Shown here piece after piece: positions 32,216 to 43,334 of a stretch of DNA of 64,000 nt; positions within the stretch are counted from its first letter, which is position 1; every line of letters begins with the position of its first letter. Source of the DNA: Zygaena filipendulae (Eukaryota > Arthropoda > Insecta > Lepidoptera > Zygaenidae); NCBI GenBank assembly GCA_907165275.2, contig CAJRBF020000005.1, positions 434,001-498,000 on the forward strand, written 5' to 3'. The position numbers and the translations under genes were made by a program. Below the pieces are notes generated by a model. That model was not told the DNA's origin, made no database searches, and worked only from the letters and a program-made list of their open reading frames with translations.

Positions 32216-32524
32216 GGACCGACTATATCAGAAAGGCATTTATATGTTGCAGGTATTGATGATGACCTCAATCAGTGTAAAATTTCTAATAAATTGTAGA
32301 ACAGCAGCCATGACTTAAAATTTGCATCCCATTTTCATGCAGTTTTTTTGTGATCCCAATCGAAGACATTTCATTTTCCTCTGATGCTTATGCCGTCACC
32401 TTCTATTTCTTCATTTTCAACTTCTACTTATCAACTTAGCTCTTGCCATAACAAGTTTAAATCCAATTCTCATGTAGTTTTGTGATCCCAATCAAAGACG
32501 TTTTATTTGTGATGTATGATTTCA
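32216..32524. other. Stretch without a gene
   Basis: Contains a small imperfect direct repeat around 'gtgatcccaatc' (32337-32375 and 32472-32510). Nothing else is recognised. Confidence 0.5.
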
Positions 32525-33044
32525 AATAGAATAGAATAGAATAATTTTTATTGCGCAACAGACACACACAAGTTTTACAAACTTAATAACAAGATCACAA
32601 ACAAATTAATTACAAACTAAACTTAAAAAAGATATTGGTTGACTGGTTTTGGTCACGGTGTGTCTCTGCTGCTGCAAATGGCAGCTGACTCAGCATATGC
32701 TGAGGATGGGAACCCTCAGCGCTGGTTTTCAGTCAGCGCCAGCAGTCCCACGAGCGTCCCAGAGTGCGGCGCAGCGAAGTAGAAAAATAGATACATAAAA
32801 TAAGCGATACCATACATACGTAAATAGAATAGAAATTAGATAAATACACAATATCATATATTATATACAATCATTTTATAATAACTCAATACATACATAA
32901 GTAATATACACATACACATCATATCAATACATAATATGCATATATACACACACACACATACACACATGTACATGCATACGACGCAGACACGAGATAGCTG
33001 AAAACTGACATTCCCGATGCAACCACGGGGCCAAAAGGTCATAG

Positions 33045-35537
33045 TCAGTTACGGCGAGAAGTTTGGACAGGTAAGGAGAGATTCTGCTGTTCCAGCAGGT
33101 ATGCCTTGAGCTTGCGCCCAAAAGCATATCTACTAGATGCGTCTCGGACTGGAGGTGGAATGTCATTCCAACACTTGGACGCCGCAAACTTGAAGCTACC
33201 ACGAAAAGCTGCCGTTCGATGTGACGGAGTGAGAATTTTGTCTCTGTGTATGGAGCGCTGCCGGGATGACCACTCTAGCTTTTTATATAGGTACTCGGGA
33301 GCCTTGTTGCGTACCACACCAAACATTAGCGAGGCCAGATGGAGGCGCCTACGGGATTCCATATTCAGGAGCTTTGCAGCGCTCAAGTAAGGCGTGACAT
33401 GGGATCTGAAAGGAATTTTAAAACAGAAACGAGCACATGCGTTTTGTACTCGTTGTATTAATTTTCTTGTCCGGCCAAGTATACAGCCACCATAGACAAC
33501 ATCACAGTAGTTTAATCTAGACAGTATCAACGACTCACTCAGCCTAACACGCAAATCAGTGCTGAGATAATCGCGTATACCATACAGAACTTTGAGACGA
33601 TAAAAGCAGTTGCTGACCACGTTTTTGATGTGGCTTTCAAAATGTAGTTCACCATCCATGGTCACACCGAGATTTTTTGCTTCTATCACCCTTTCTACCG
33701 GTTTGTTCATGATAGCTATATTATTGACCGCAAGAGCTTGCACCGTATTATGGATTTGATTTTTAGTGCCAAGTACCATGTACTTAGACTTGCCAGGATT
33801 CAGAGCGAAACACCCCCTATCAGACCACGCAGCAATGTGATCGAGATCCCTGTTGATCAGATTGGCAGCCTCACCTGCTTTAGATGGTAATGTGGAAATG
33901 TACAACTGTGTATCATCAGCATAAAGATGGAATTTGCTACTCTCAATTTCGTTAACGACATCGGCACTATAAAGAATGAACAGCAGGGGCCCTAATATGG
34001 AGCCCTGCGGTACACCTCTAGTTAACTGTTTTGCTGCAGAGTATACCATAGTGCCATTATTTTTATGCAGACCTACTAATTGCGCGCGAGCCGACAGGTA
34101 ACTGTCAAACCACCGAACCGTAGCATTATCAAATCCATAATACGACATCTTCGATAGCAAGAGGGGGATACTCAGGCAATCGAAGGCCCTGGAGAAATCT
34201 AGCAATACCAGAATTGTGCTCCTTCCCTTGTCAAGCTCTGACAACACATTATCTACGACGTCAAGCAGAGCAGTCGCCGTACCTCGACCCCTCCTAAAAC
34301 CTGACTGTAAGTCAGGCAGTATACCATTTGTCTCCAGGTACTCCGACACCTGACCATACACAGCCCTCTCCACTATCTTAGACATGCAAGGAAGTATACT
34401 GATAGGACGGAGGTCAGACATGTGGACAGGGTTAGGCTTCTTGGGAAGAGGAGTAACTTTCGCCGTCTTCCAGTCGGTCGGAAAAGTGTTTGTCAGTATG
34501 CTTCGATTAACCATTTCAGTTAAAATAGGCAAAGTCCTCGGTAATGTCAGTAAGATCATGTCAATGTCAATCAGGTCAACTCCTTTAGCACTAGTTTTTA
34601 TTGTTGTCAGTATTTTTGCAATTGCAAAGGGAGTTAAAGTTCTAAGTGTAAATGTAGTAGCCTTGTCATGTCGATTAAATTCGAAATACGTCAAATCAGA
34701 AATGGAAACGTCAGTCTTACCGGGCAAATTCAAAAAGTGGTTATTTATCGCGTCAGCGTCATTGTAGTGTGAGGGTAGTTCCTGATTACGTTTTTCCGGC
34801 AGAACAGTGCGTTTGAGATTTTTCCACAGGCGCTTTGAGTCATCATACTGGTTTATATTTTCTTGGAAAAAGGCACGCTTCTCATAAATAAGGGCAGAGA
34901 CAACCAAATGTTTAAGATCTAAATAATATTTTTTGACTGTATTAGTTTTTGTTACTTTGTACCTTTTATGAGCCTCATCGCGAAGACGCATCATCAAACG
35001 CACAGTGTCTGTAAGCCACGGTTTTGGTGACTCCCTCCTAATAACAGTCCTTACAGGTGCATGTCTGTCAAAAAGTCCAGTAAGAAGTTCATTAAACTGT
35101 CTTACCATAGTGTCAATATCGTCAAGTCCAAGTAAATTGTCCCAGTCTATCAACTCCAAGTCCTTGTCAAAAGAGTCACGGTCTATGTTCTTTAGGGGTC
35201 GATAAGTCATAAATCTGGGCTGAGTTCTTTGTTTTTTTACGTCTAAATCCACAGTAATAAAGGCATACTTGCCCAGGTCCGGTATGTGTTGCACAACCAT
35301 GCCAGAGATGCGTGCGTCGGTGCAAACTAGGTCGATAGTAGTCTCGCTGTGATCAGTGAAGTGTGTGGGCTGATTAATGATTTGCGTTAAACTTAATGAA
35401 GTCAAGAATTGTGTCAAACATGTGTGGTTCCTATCATAAGAGTCAGAGTAGTTTATGTTGAAGTCACCCACCAAAACTATGTTGTCATAACCTGTAAAAG
35501 AAGTTATCGAGTCAGTGATTGCATCAAAGAATAGCAT
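33045..35537 (-). pseudogene. LINE ORF2: end of endonuclease plus reverse transcriptase
   Basis: 830 residues. It begins inside the endonuclease ('NIVLVGDFNINYSD', 'TTIDLVCTDARISG'). The RT follows: 'MSDLRPISILPCMSKIVE', 'QSGFRRGRGTATALLDVV', 'LVLLDFSRAFDC' (catalytic Asp), 'RGVPQGSILGPLLFILYSAD' and 'FHLYADDTQLYIS' (catalytic Asp pair). The C-terminal region has 'VQNACARFCFKIPFRSHVTP' and 'FAASKCWNDIPPPVR'. There is no RNase H. The true N-terminus is in the frame at 35524-35901, so a one-base change near 35530 splits ORF2. The apparent start at 35537 is not a real initiation site. Confidence 0.85.
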
Positions 35538-35901
35538 TCAGCCACGGGGGACGATAAGCCGTGCCAACCAGAAGCTTCTTCCCACCAACATTAACGCGGA
35601 GCCACATTTGCTCCACTGTAGGTGAAAAGGGGTGCGTGCAGAGCCGAGCTGCAACGCCGTTCCTCACATAGAAACCAACGCCCCCGCCACGCGCACGAAG
35701 CTCGCGAGGACGTGGAATATGGCGCAGTCGGTAGCCCGGTATGGTGGGCGCGCGGCCCTCCTCCCCCTCGCGAAGCCACGTCTCGTTAATAGCAACGAGA
35801 TCCGCTGTCGAATTGCTCGTCGCCACAATTAATTCATCGTGCCCCGTCCCCAGAGATCCGGCATTAAATAAACAAACTCTAAAACACTTAGACCCAGTCA
35901 T
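35524..35901 (-). pseudogene. LINE ORF2: N-terminal endonuclease part
   Basis: 125 residues: 'RVCLFNAGSLGTGHDEL' (Asn block), 'LVAINETWL' (catalytic Glu), 'RARGGGVGFYVRNGV' and 'VGTAYRPPW'. It overlaps the RT-bearing frame by 14 bases, where one base has been lost or gained. It is moderately GC-rich, in contrast to the AT-rich spacer upstream. Confidence 0.8.
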
Positions 35902-36407
35902 TGTGCTGGGGGATATATTTGAATTTTAACGAAGTTAGAGGGGACGGGGATTGGCGCGAAATAGTCGCAGCTAGGCGTAAGATTGTATGTATATGTATGC
36001 AATCAACCTCACAAAAAATAATACAACATATTGATATATATTTAAACAGTAATAAAATAAAAACAAATACATCTAATATATATAGATTAAACATTTGAAC
36101 TTTCATATAACGTAATACGCACTTCGATTTGCAAGATATAATAAAGCTAAATAAGATAAGGCTAATAAGTATATAATAAAACATAATAAAAAGTATATCA
36201 TTACATATTATAATACTAAAAGAAAAGCAGCCTAAAACTGCGTGAGTACTGCTGGCAACTAAAACAAAGACACACCGGGACAAAAACTTATCATAAATAT
36301 TAAAAAAATAAAATGAAGCAAATACATACTCAGAGAGATAAACATAGAAACAAAAAACAGAGTGGATACACGGTAAAAACAATTTCAGAAAATAGAACCG
36401 AGCAAAC
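35902..36407 (-). other. AT-rich spacer between LINE ORF1 and ORF2
   Basis: About 500 bases, far longer and more AT-rich than usual LINE inter-ORF gaps. One minus-strand frame (36430-35888, 180 codons) is open across the whole spacer and predicts a very hydrophobic, Phe/Ile/Cys-rich chain. I do not consider this good evidence for a gene. Confidence 0.5.
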
Positions 36408-37346
36408 TTATTTGTTTTTAAAAATATCAACTATGTCGCTTTCCTTGCGGATACGATGAGCCGGTTGACCCTCAGCGCGTCGCATGTAGACCCTCCCATC
36501 TCTGGTCCATACCCATCGCCAGGCGTGGAGTCGGGCTTCCTCGCGGGCTTTTGCGAACAATTGCCTATTTACTTTTGTCAGGCGTTCGTTGACATAAAAA
36601 TGCCGTGGCTCGCCGCTTAGCCCTAAATCAGCCGTGGTCGCGCTGCGGCGTACACGCGCCCCGCGCAGCAGCGCATCGCGCGTCGCTCGCCGCGACAGCC
36701 GCACTACCAGTGGCCGCGGTCGCCGCTCACCGTCCCCCGCGTTGCGCGGTCCGACCCGCTCGACGCTCACTATATCGCGTTCGTCCACCGGCACACCGAG
36801 CTTAGCTGATATCAGTGTGAGCAGATGCACAGGATTCTCACCACGCTCTTCAACGACATTGCTTATTTGGACGTCATTAGCTAGTAAGTCTTGATCCCGA
36901 TCACGCAGTTCCATCTGTAGTTTGCTAAGAGCCTCCTCCAAGACCCCAGTCCCGGCCGATACGGCAGCGTTCGCGAGCCCTCTCTCTATGCCGTCGACTC
37001 GCAGCTCTAAAACGTCGATACGTCCCACACATACCCCAAGGCCGTCACGAAAATCTTGAATCTCCCGCCTAAACTCCTGGATGTCAGTGCGCATGCCCTG
37101 CACCTCCTCACGCAGCTTCCACATCTCTCGTACCAACATTTGGAGCGGATCAGTAGATCTCGAGCTCTCGCCGTCGACATCGTCATCGCTATCAAACAAA
37201 CGCGGGCGCTTGCTACGAATGGTGACCTTTGACCCTTCCGTTGTACAACTTGATTGCGCAAGATTTGGCTCAGACGCCGACGCAGAGAGCGGAGATGCAA
37301 CCGACAATATCGCCCTAGGCGGAGTTCGTTCCGGATTGATAGGCAT
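36408..37346 (-). CDS. LINE ORF1 protein (coiled coil, Baculo_FP-C-like end)
   Basis: 312 residues, uninterrupted. The N-terminus is Ser/Pro-rich. A basic-acidic patch 'RSKRPRLFDSDDD' may be a nuclear signal. Residues ~65-160 are a long coiled coil ('MWKLREEVQGMRTDIQEF'). Residues ~190-310 have the pattern of the FP25K C-terminal domain found in ORF1 of many arthropod LINEs ('RPRPLVVRLSRRATRD', 'HFYVNERLTKVNRQLFAKAR', 'WRWVWTRDGRVYMRR'). It should bind RNA as a trimer. It is markedly GC-rich compared with its surroundings, while its own spacer is AT-rich. Confidence 0.8.
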   Translation of the reverse strand: MPINPERTPPRAILSVASPLSASASEPNLAQSSCTTEGSKVTIRSKRPRLFDSDDDVDGESSRSTDPLQMLVREMWKLREEVQGMRTDIQEFRREIQDFRDGLGVCVGRIDVLELRVDGIERGLANAAVSAGTGVLEEALSKLQMELRDRDQDLLANDVQISNVVEERGENPVHLLTLISAKLGVPVDERDIVSVERVGPRNAGDGERRPRPLVVRLSRRATRDALLRGARVRRSATTADLGLSGEPRHFYVNERLTKVNRQLFAKAREEARLHAWRWVWTRDGRVYMRRAEGQPAHRIRKESDIVDIFKNK

Positions 37347-38007
37347 ACTGATTGTCTGACGCTTGAATGCGTATCTCTTTTATGCGCGTAGCTATTACAC
37401 GTAGCTCGTAGTATTTGCTCGTAGCAGGCGTTCGTAGCTCGTAGCAAGGGGGCGTGCGCGCGGATGACGAAACCGTATTTCACAATATGCGTAACGGTTA
37501 CCGGTGGCTCAGCAGTCCGGAAGACGTCTCGCGCAGCAGAGAGCGGGGGTTCTAATCTTAGGTATCAACCAATGCTTTACCGCAGATTTGTCCTTTGCAC
37601 AGTGAGTAACACTCAAACTTCCATCTATTTCACTCTCGCACCGCCCAGTGGGCGTGAAACAACCAAAAGAAACACCAAAGAGTGATAAGGAATAGGAAAT
37701 CACACAATTAACCCAATCACAAATTAAGAAATAAATTATTAGAAAAAAGTTCGACCGTACCTATCACTTGTACACGTCCACGCAGCACGGCACGCTTGTG
37801 CGAATTAAAATCATACAGGATTTGTATGTTTGCTGTGTTTATATCATGTCTGCAACATAATTTAGAACAATTTTAGAGAAATAAAGCGTCAATTTTCTAT
37901 GCAAATGACTAAATATAGGACTAGTATACAAAAATAGGTGGGTGGGTAGGTATCTAGGTCTAGTTGCGTGCGTGGGTATCACGTAAGTAATCGTATATCT
38001 AATCTAA

Positions 38008-38228
38008 TATATATAAATCACGTGTCACGTTGTTTGTCCGATTCCGAAACTACTGAACGGATTTTGATAAAATTTTGCAACCGTTTATAATATGGCCCAA
38101 CTTAAAAGATAGGATAGTTTTTATCCCGGAATTCCTTCGGGAACTGAAGGACATAGAGTACTTTTTTCCCGCAACCTCCGCGGGAACTCCGAAATTACCG
38201 CGGATGAAATCGCGGGGGACAGCTAGTT
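38008..38228 (+). repeat. Short dispersed element
   Basis: It runs from 'tatataaatcacgtgtcacg' to 'gcgggggacagctagtt', with the internal 'aaactactgaacggattttg' and 'ttatcccggaattccttcgg'. This arrangement recurs at 30705-30885, 38720-39006 and 50028-50262. It is a common lepidopteran short repeat. Confidence 0.7.
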
Positions 38229-38719
38229 ATGTATGTAGGTATATTATTCCTGGGTATTAGAAAGATTAAAACGAAAAAAGAAGACTTTTACGTAATAGCT
38301 AATAAAATACGTACCTTTAAATGAATTCCAATAAAGCATACTGTTGCGAACTAGCTGAGATTCTAGTTTCCATACTATGGGTACAGGTTATCATTAAATA
38401 GGTATCTCAGTGAAAACAGACCACATTTCGGTCATCTCAAATTCATTTCTGCACTGTGTAAAATCATAATTGAAGATATTTTGTATTAAAAACACAACAA
38501 AACAATGTTTGAAACATTGTTTAGTATTTACTCCTGCGTTTTGAGTTTGACGTAAACTACGCACACCACAGACAATCTACACTGTTTTTTTTCTCTTCAC
38601 GTTACAGAACGAGCGATCAACGCATTTGTGTTGACATGGCTAGGAACTTGTCTACACAGAAAATTGCTCACGCCTAAACGTCGATAGTTACAGAATTAGA
38701 ATAGATAAAAAACTTTTGT

Positions 38720-39006
38720 GATATGGATCTAGTGAACCGTTTGTAAAAATTCTTTCACTTAAATAAGAAACTACAGTGATCTTGAGTGACATAGGCTACT
38801 TTTTATGATGGAAATCCCACGGGAACTCCGGAGATTGTGAGTTTGTGAGGTTGTAGGGGATAATCTCTGGATCTACAGAACCAATTTTGAAAATTTTTGC
38901 ACTTATAGGAAACTACAGTGATCTTGAGTGACATAGGGTACTTTTATCCCAGAATTCCTGCGGGAACTCCGAAATTACCGCTGGTGAACCCGCGGGGGTC
39001 AGCTAG
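38720..39006 (+). repeat. Short dispersed element with internal duplication
   Basis: The block 'gaaactacagtgatcttgag' with its flanks occurs twice, ~150 bases apart (38768 and 38919 region). The element end '..gcgggggtcagctagtta' is as in the copy at 38008. Confidence 0.7.
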
Positions 39007-39668
39007 TTAGAGATAAATTGCAACTTATTAAATGTAGTTTTGAATCATTCGCATCTGTAGGAAATAATGATAGGAACATGGAATTATAATAAGCAATTGC
39101 ACCAACATAGTTATAGATAATACAGCATACCAGATATCCGTAGGGAACACGGAGCAGTGCCTGGGACTTGCGACCCAGGTGTAGGTTTAAGAGGCTCCCC
39201 CACGCCAATAACCTTGGGCGCGCGAGCTTTCTTTCGTCCCACCCTACCTGACTCACCTCTGTGTAATTACGACATTTGAGTTATAAAAGCGCCATCTTTT
39301 AAAAAGTATTACTATTACTAATTATAATGCTTAGAACGACATCTAACAGATTTTCCTCGTACTACAATAAACTGCGGTGCAAGCGATAGCGGGAGGTTGT
39401 GTTGCGCACGTCATTTTTTTTTTTTTTTTGTTATGGCATCGCGCGGTTTGCGCATTTTGCCAGTTTCAAATTTCAGATTAGACAAGCTCTACCATTATAG
39501 ACCCGGAGTCCAGGCACAAATTTTATCACACAATATCATCACAATATTAAATAAAACTATGTAAATTTACTAGAAAAATTTATTCATACAATTTGTTTAT
39601 TGTAACAATCACAGTAAGTAACAGTAAAATGACTGTATTTTTAAATAAATAAAAAATGTAAAATACCT

Positions 39669-39956
39669 AGTTATGTCGCCAGCACCATCTAGTCGTCATG
39701 CGTTTCTTGCAGCCTAAGCTTTATATGATAAACACTCGCTGGACGCTAGTCCCGCGCCCACGCTTTGCGCACCTGACGATTTGATGATGAAGCATTGTCG
39801 GCCAGACGGCCACCCAGTAGTTTGTAAGCATTAGAATTAAGAAACTCCTTTTTGTATTCAGTCTGTACTAAAACACCTAAGGGCTAACACATTAAAGCTT
39901 TTTAATAATTAAATTGTCTTTTTAAAAAGCCCTCTCGAGCGCCCAAAAACTTGACT
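39669..39956 (+). repeat. 5' LTR
   Basis: 288 bp, starting AGTTATGTCGCC and ending AACTTGACT, like LTRs of the gypsy/17.6 group. No difference from 45946-46233 was seen by eye. Confidence 0.93.
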
Positions 39957-39973
39957 GGCGCAGCCGGTAGGAT
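39956..39973 (+). promoter_or_regulatory. Primer-binding site (tRNA-Ser type)
   Basis: TGGCGCAGCCGGTAGGAT starts on the last base of the LTR. It matches the serine-tRNA type seen in the other errantivirus (28619-28637) except for one base. Confidence 0.85.
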
Positions 39974-40618
39974 ATCTCGCGAAAATTGAATACCATCGAT
40001 CGCAAGCACAAAAATCGGTTTCGCGTGTGGTTTTTCAAGCAGATATCCCTACGAACAAATAAATACGTCTCCTGTTGGAAGCTCGTGTAAAGGTGTTGAC
40101 TGACTCCGGAGGACATGGGATTGAGCAGCTGGTGAGTAAACCTTTTCACATCCTGTCTCTATCATATTCCCAATTTTCTTCGTTAAAAAATATCCGAACT
40201 AAAATCGTCGGACTTATTAATTGCGTTTATCTGATTTTGTTTGCACTAAAATTGGCAACTTGTGATTCTCGTGATTAATTTGTGTTAGTATTAAGTGATT
40301 ATATTTTATAAATTAAGTATGTGTTATTTTTGCACAAAAATAGGCAAAATAATAATTGAATAAATTGAAATATCTGATGTTAAAAAGAATAATGAAAATT
40401 ATAATTGAATAATATATTAAAATGATAAATGAATAAAATATTTTAATGATAAGTGAAATACATTAAAATAAATAATAAATAATAAATGAAAATGATAAAT
40501 GATTAATATACTAAAATAAGTAAAGTTATAATTGAGTAATTTCTTTTGCATTTTTATAATTACATAATACATATAATTAATTTTCTTTTGATTTTTTTAA
40601 AATAATTTCTTTAAAATT

Positions 40619-41000
40619 TTGAAGTGAATTTCCTTACGTATCACATTATAATTATTGTTGTTTTTCTTACATTTTTATAATTAATTTCTTTAATATTTTG
40701 GTACGCAGTTCTTTACTTGTAATTACATAAATATTATATCAAATTGGAACGAAGTTTTTATTCGTAATTACATATTATTATAATTCTTTTTCTTTTTACA
40801 TTTTTGAACGAAGTGCTTTATTTTAATTGCATATTATAATTAATTTTCTGTTTACATTTTGGAACGAAGTTCCTTATTTTTCATACAGGTTATAATTAAT
40901 TTTCTTTTTATACTTTGGAACGAAGTTTCTTATTTTTAATTTCATATTATAATCAACTTTCTTTTTACATTTTGGAAAGAAGTTTTTTTTATAATTGCGT
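40619..41000 (+). repeat. Degenerate ~57-62-bp tandem repeats in the 5' leader
   Basis: At least five copies share 'ggaacgaagtt' (near 40746, 40807, 40862, 40918, 40975) followed by '..catattataatt' and a T/C-rich run; a more decayed copy is near 40619-40700. They sit between the primer-binding site and gag, the place where gypsy carries its insulator. The upstream leader 40360-40540 is a simple 'aatgataaatgaata'-like repeat. Confidence 0.75.
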
Positions 41001-41048
41001 ATACTTGTTGATTAAAATTAACATTCATAATTTGGTGATTCAATTTAA

Positions 41049-43271
41049 GTGAAAATGGAAGGAATTCAATTAATTCAAAAAGAAATTTTGTGTATTATTC
41101 CTAAATACGATGGTGACGAAAAATTATTAAATCTTTTTATTTCAAAGTGTGAATATGTACTTAGCGGTGCTAGAATACCAGGAAATTTAGCACAAGAATT
41201 ATATCTTTTTCACGCCATAAGCGGTAAACTTACTGGTAGAGCTGCGTCTCTACTTAGCGATAATCCCAATATAAAGTCATGGGATAGATTGAAAGAAATT
41301 CTTACACAACATTTCGGCGATCCGCGATCGGAAGCATGCATATTGATCGAATTAGAAACTATGAAAATAAAACATGGAGAGTCTTACATAGAGTTTTGTC
41401 ATAGAATCCAAAACGTGCGTAGTTCTTTGATAGCAAAAGTAGTTAGACTTACCGATGAAGGAACCAAAGCAGCAAAAATGATAATTTATAATAATACGGC
41501 TTTGAATGTATTTTTATATAGCCTACCTGAGAATTTAATTCATATTGTACGTTTAAAGGGTGGTGATACCCTCGAAAATGCTTTAAGTATTGTGACAGAA
41601 GAAGTAAATTTCAAATTCCAGTATAACGCACGAAATAAATTAGCTAAGCAACATAATCCGTTGATGCCAGTGCCTATGGCTCAAGGTTTTTACAAACCTG
41701 CATTTAATTTATCATCGAATAGTAATTTCAGATACAGTATTCCTAATAATAATATGGCTCAAGGATTTAATAAGCCCACAATTAATTCATCACCGAATAG
41801 TAATTTCAGATACGATATTCCTAATAACAAGCCTACATTTAACTTAACATCGCCGGTTAAATATGGCATTCCTCAAAACAACTTTAAGTATGGCATTCCT
41901 CAAAAAAATTTTAAGTTTGGCATTCCACAAGGGCATGCCATTAGACCTAACTTTTATCAGCCAAATTTTGCATCCCAAGGTCACCAATCTAGACCTTCAC
42001 CTTTTTATCAGGCACCTTTTCAACAGGCGCGCCCGCCTTTCCAATACGGTGGATACAAATTTGGAATCCCTCAGCAACAAGGTCTTAAATACGATATTCC
42101 AAACCAACAGGCACCTAAGCTTGAACAGACAGACGTGTCGATGCGCACAGCACCTATTAGACAAAATATGATACATGACTTATTTTATACTGAAGAACCA
42201 CCCCTAATTCAAGAAAACGATAACTACTACTATACAAACGAAGAAGATCAACCTAACGACCAACCCCCTAAAGATTGTAACATAGTTGAAAACTGTAACT
42301 TTACAACTAGAGTAGAGAAACCTCCTAGTTGTATAGTTGTAGAGAATAATGTAGAGAATAATGTAGAGACTGAACTCACTCAGGATTTTGATTTTTCTGA
42401 AAAAAACTTCGAAGGACATGGTGTGGTGATAAATTTTAATTCTTGTGATAGTATTCTAAAATTACCCCATATCGAAATCCCGGAAATCAACTCGAAATTT
42501 CTCATTGATACCGGAAGTACTCGTTCTTTTATCAGTCCTGCCAAAGCTAATGAATTCTTTAAAGAGTCTAAATATTATGAACCATTTACAGTAATGAGTA
42601 CGCATGCTAAAAGCTCGCATAACGAAGTTATTAATATCCCATTATTAAAAACATTCAAAAGTACATTGCCTCATACATTTTATATTTACGACATTGATGG
42701 ACGATATGATGGACTAATAGGCTCCGACCTTTTAAAAAAATTGTCAGCGACTATTGACATGAAAAATCAGACTCTACGGACACAAAATGCAACGATACCT
42801 ATACATTATAACCCACCGTACGAAATAAATGTACCACCTACATCCGAAGTACACGCAAAGATACCAAGTAACTTACAAAACGCAGACGATATTGTTAATT
42901 ATGATAATTTTGTTCAGAGAGATAGTGTACACATGCCTTCAGCTCAGTGCAATAACTTCTTTGTTGACACAGATAAACAAAATTTTGTTTCGAATTTGTA
43001 TGGAAAGAAATCTACCATATATACTGATCATAGACCGTTAGCTCGATTGAAATTTATAAAAGAGCCGAACAGTAAACTAGCGAGATGGAAACTACGTCTT
43101 GCAGGATTCGATTATCAAACTATTTATAAAAGCGGAAAGCAAAATTCCAATGCCGACGCTTTGTCACGGATGAAAATTAATTTATTAGAGGAAAAATATA
43201 ATAATTCTATGAAGGTGAACTTAGATAAAAAAGAGCCAAAAACTCCAATTTTACTTAAACAAGATAAATAA
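41049..43271 (+). CDS. Gag-protease fusion ORF with pol deletion (740 aa)
   Basis: Residues ~1-195 are a retrotrans_gag-type capsid region ('SWDRLKEILTQHFGDPRSE', 'ESYIEFCHRIQNVRSS'). Residues ~210-360 have repeated (R/K)(Y/F)xIP(N/Q) motifs (seven seen) in Asn/Gln/Pro-rich sequence. An acidic Asn-rich linker comes next, then protease ('KFLIDTGSTRSFISP', 'RYDGLIGSDLLKKL'). Shortly after, the frame jumps to the end of RNase H ('YTDHRPLARL', 'KQNSNADALSRM'). RT with its YxDD and the first RNase H Asp/Glu are gone, yet the frame stays open. No -1 shift separates gag and protease here. The start is the ATG at 41049 or the second ATG at 41055. Confidence 0.8.
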   Translation: MKMEGIQLIQKEILCIIPKYDGDEKLLNLFISKCEYVLSGARIPGNLAQELYLFHAISGKLTGRAASLLSDNPNIKSWDRLKEILTQHFGDPRSEACILIELETMKIKHGESYIEFCHRIQNVRSSLIAKVVRLTDEGTKAAKMIIYNNTALNVFLYSLPENLIHIVRLKGGDTLENALSIVTEEVNFKFQYNARNKLAKQHNPLMPVPMAQGFYKPAFNLSSNSNFRYSIPNNNMAQGFNKPTINSSPNSNFRYDIPNNKPTFNLTSPVKYGIPQNNFKYGIPQKNFKFGIPQGHAIRPNFYQPNFASQGHQSRPSPFYQAPFQQARPPFQYGGYKFGIPQQQGLKYDIPNQQAPKLEQTDVSMRTAPIRQNMIHDLFYTEEPPLIQENDNYYYTNEEDQPNDQPPKDCNIVENCNFTTRVEKPPSCIVVENNVENNVETELTQDFDFSEKNFEGHGVVINFNSCDSILKLPHIEIPEINSKFLIDTGSTRSFISPAKANEFFKESKYYEPFTVMSTHAKSSHNEVINIPLLKTFKSTLPHTFYIYDIDGRYDGLIGSDLLKKLSATIDMKNQTLRTQNATIPIHYNPPYEINVPPTSEVHAKIPSNLQNADDIVNYDNFVQRDSVHMPSAQCNNFFVDTDKQNFVSNLYGKKSTIYTDHRPLARLKFIKEPNSKLARWKLRLAGFDYQTIYKSGKQNSNADALSRMKINLLEEKYNNSMKVNLDKKEPKTPILLKQDK

Positions 43272-43334
43272 ACAAATATTATATTTTTTTTTTAAAGAAT
43301 ACATACGACGTAAAATAAAACATTTCTCTTAATT

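Larger units (their letters stand above)
32525..37700 (-). mobile_element. Nearly full-length LINE (CR1/Jockey-like, FP-type ORF1)
   Basis: On the minus strand: 5' UTR (~37700-37347), ORF1 (37346-36408), a ~500-base spacer, and ORF2 in two frames (35901-33045). A 3' UTR follows with AATAAA and a tail of TTCTA repeats ending near 32525. The 5' boundary is approximate. I found no convincing target duplication. Confidence 0.75.
37701..39664. other. Stretch without a gene, with short repeats
   Basis: Contains two short dispersed elements (38008-38228 and 38720-39006), a GC-rich patch at 39112-39250 and a poly-T at 39414-39429. No host gene is recognised. Confidence 0.5.

Noticed and set aside
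35888..36430. 180-codon hydrophobic ORF as a membrane protein gene
   Set aside because: Composition follows from AT-rich DNA (Phe/Ile/Leu/Tyr); no family pattern. Kept only as a low-interest finding.
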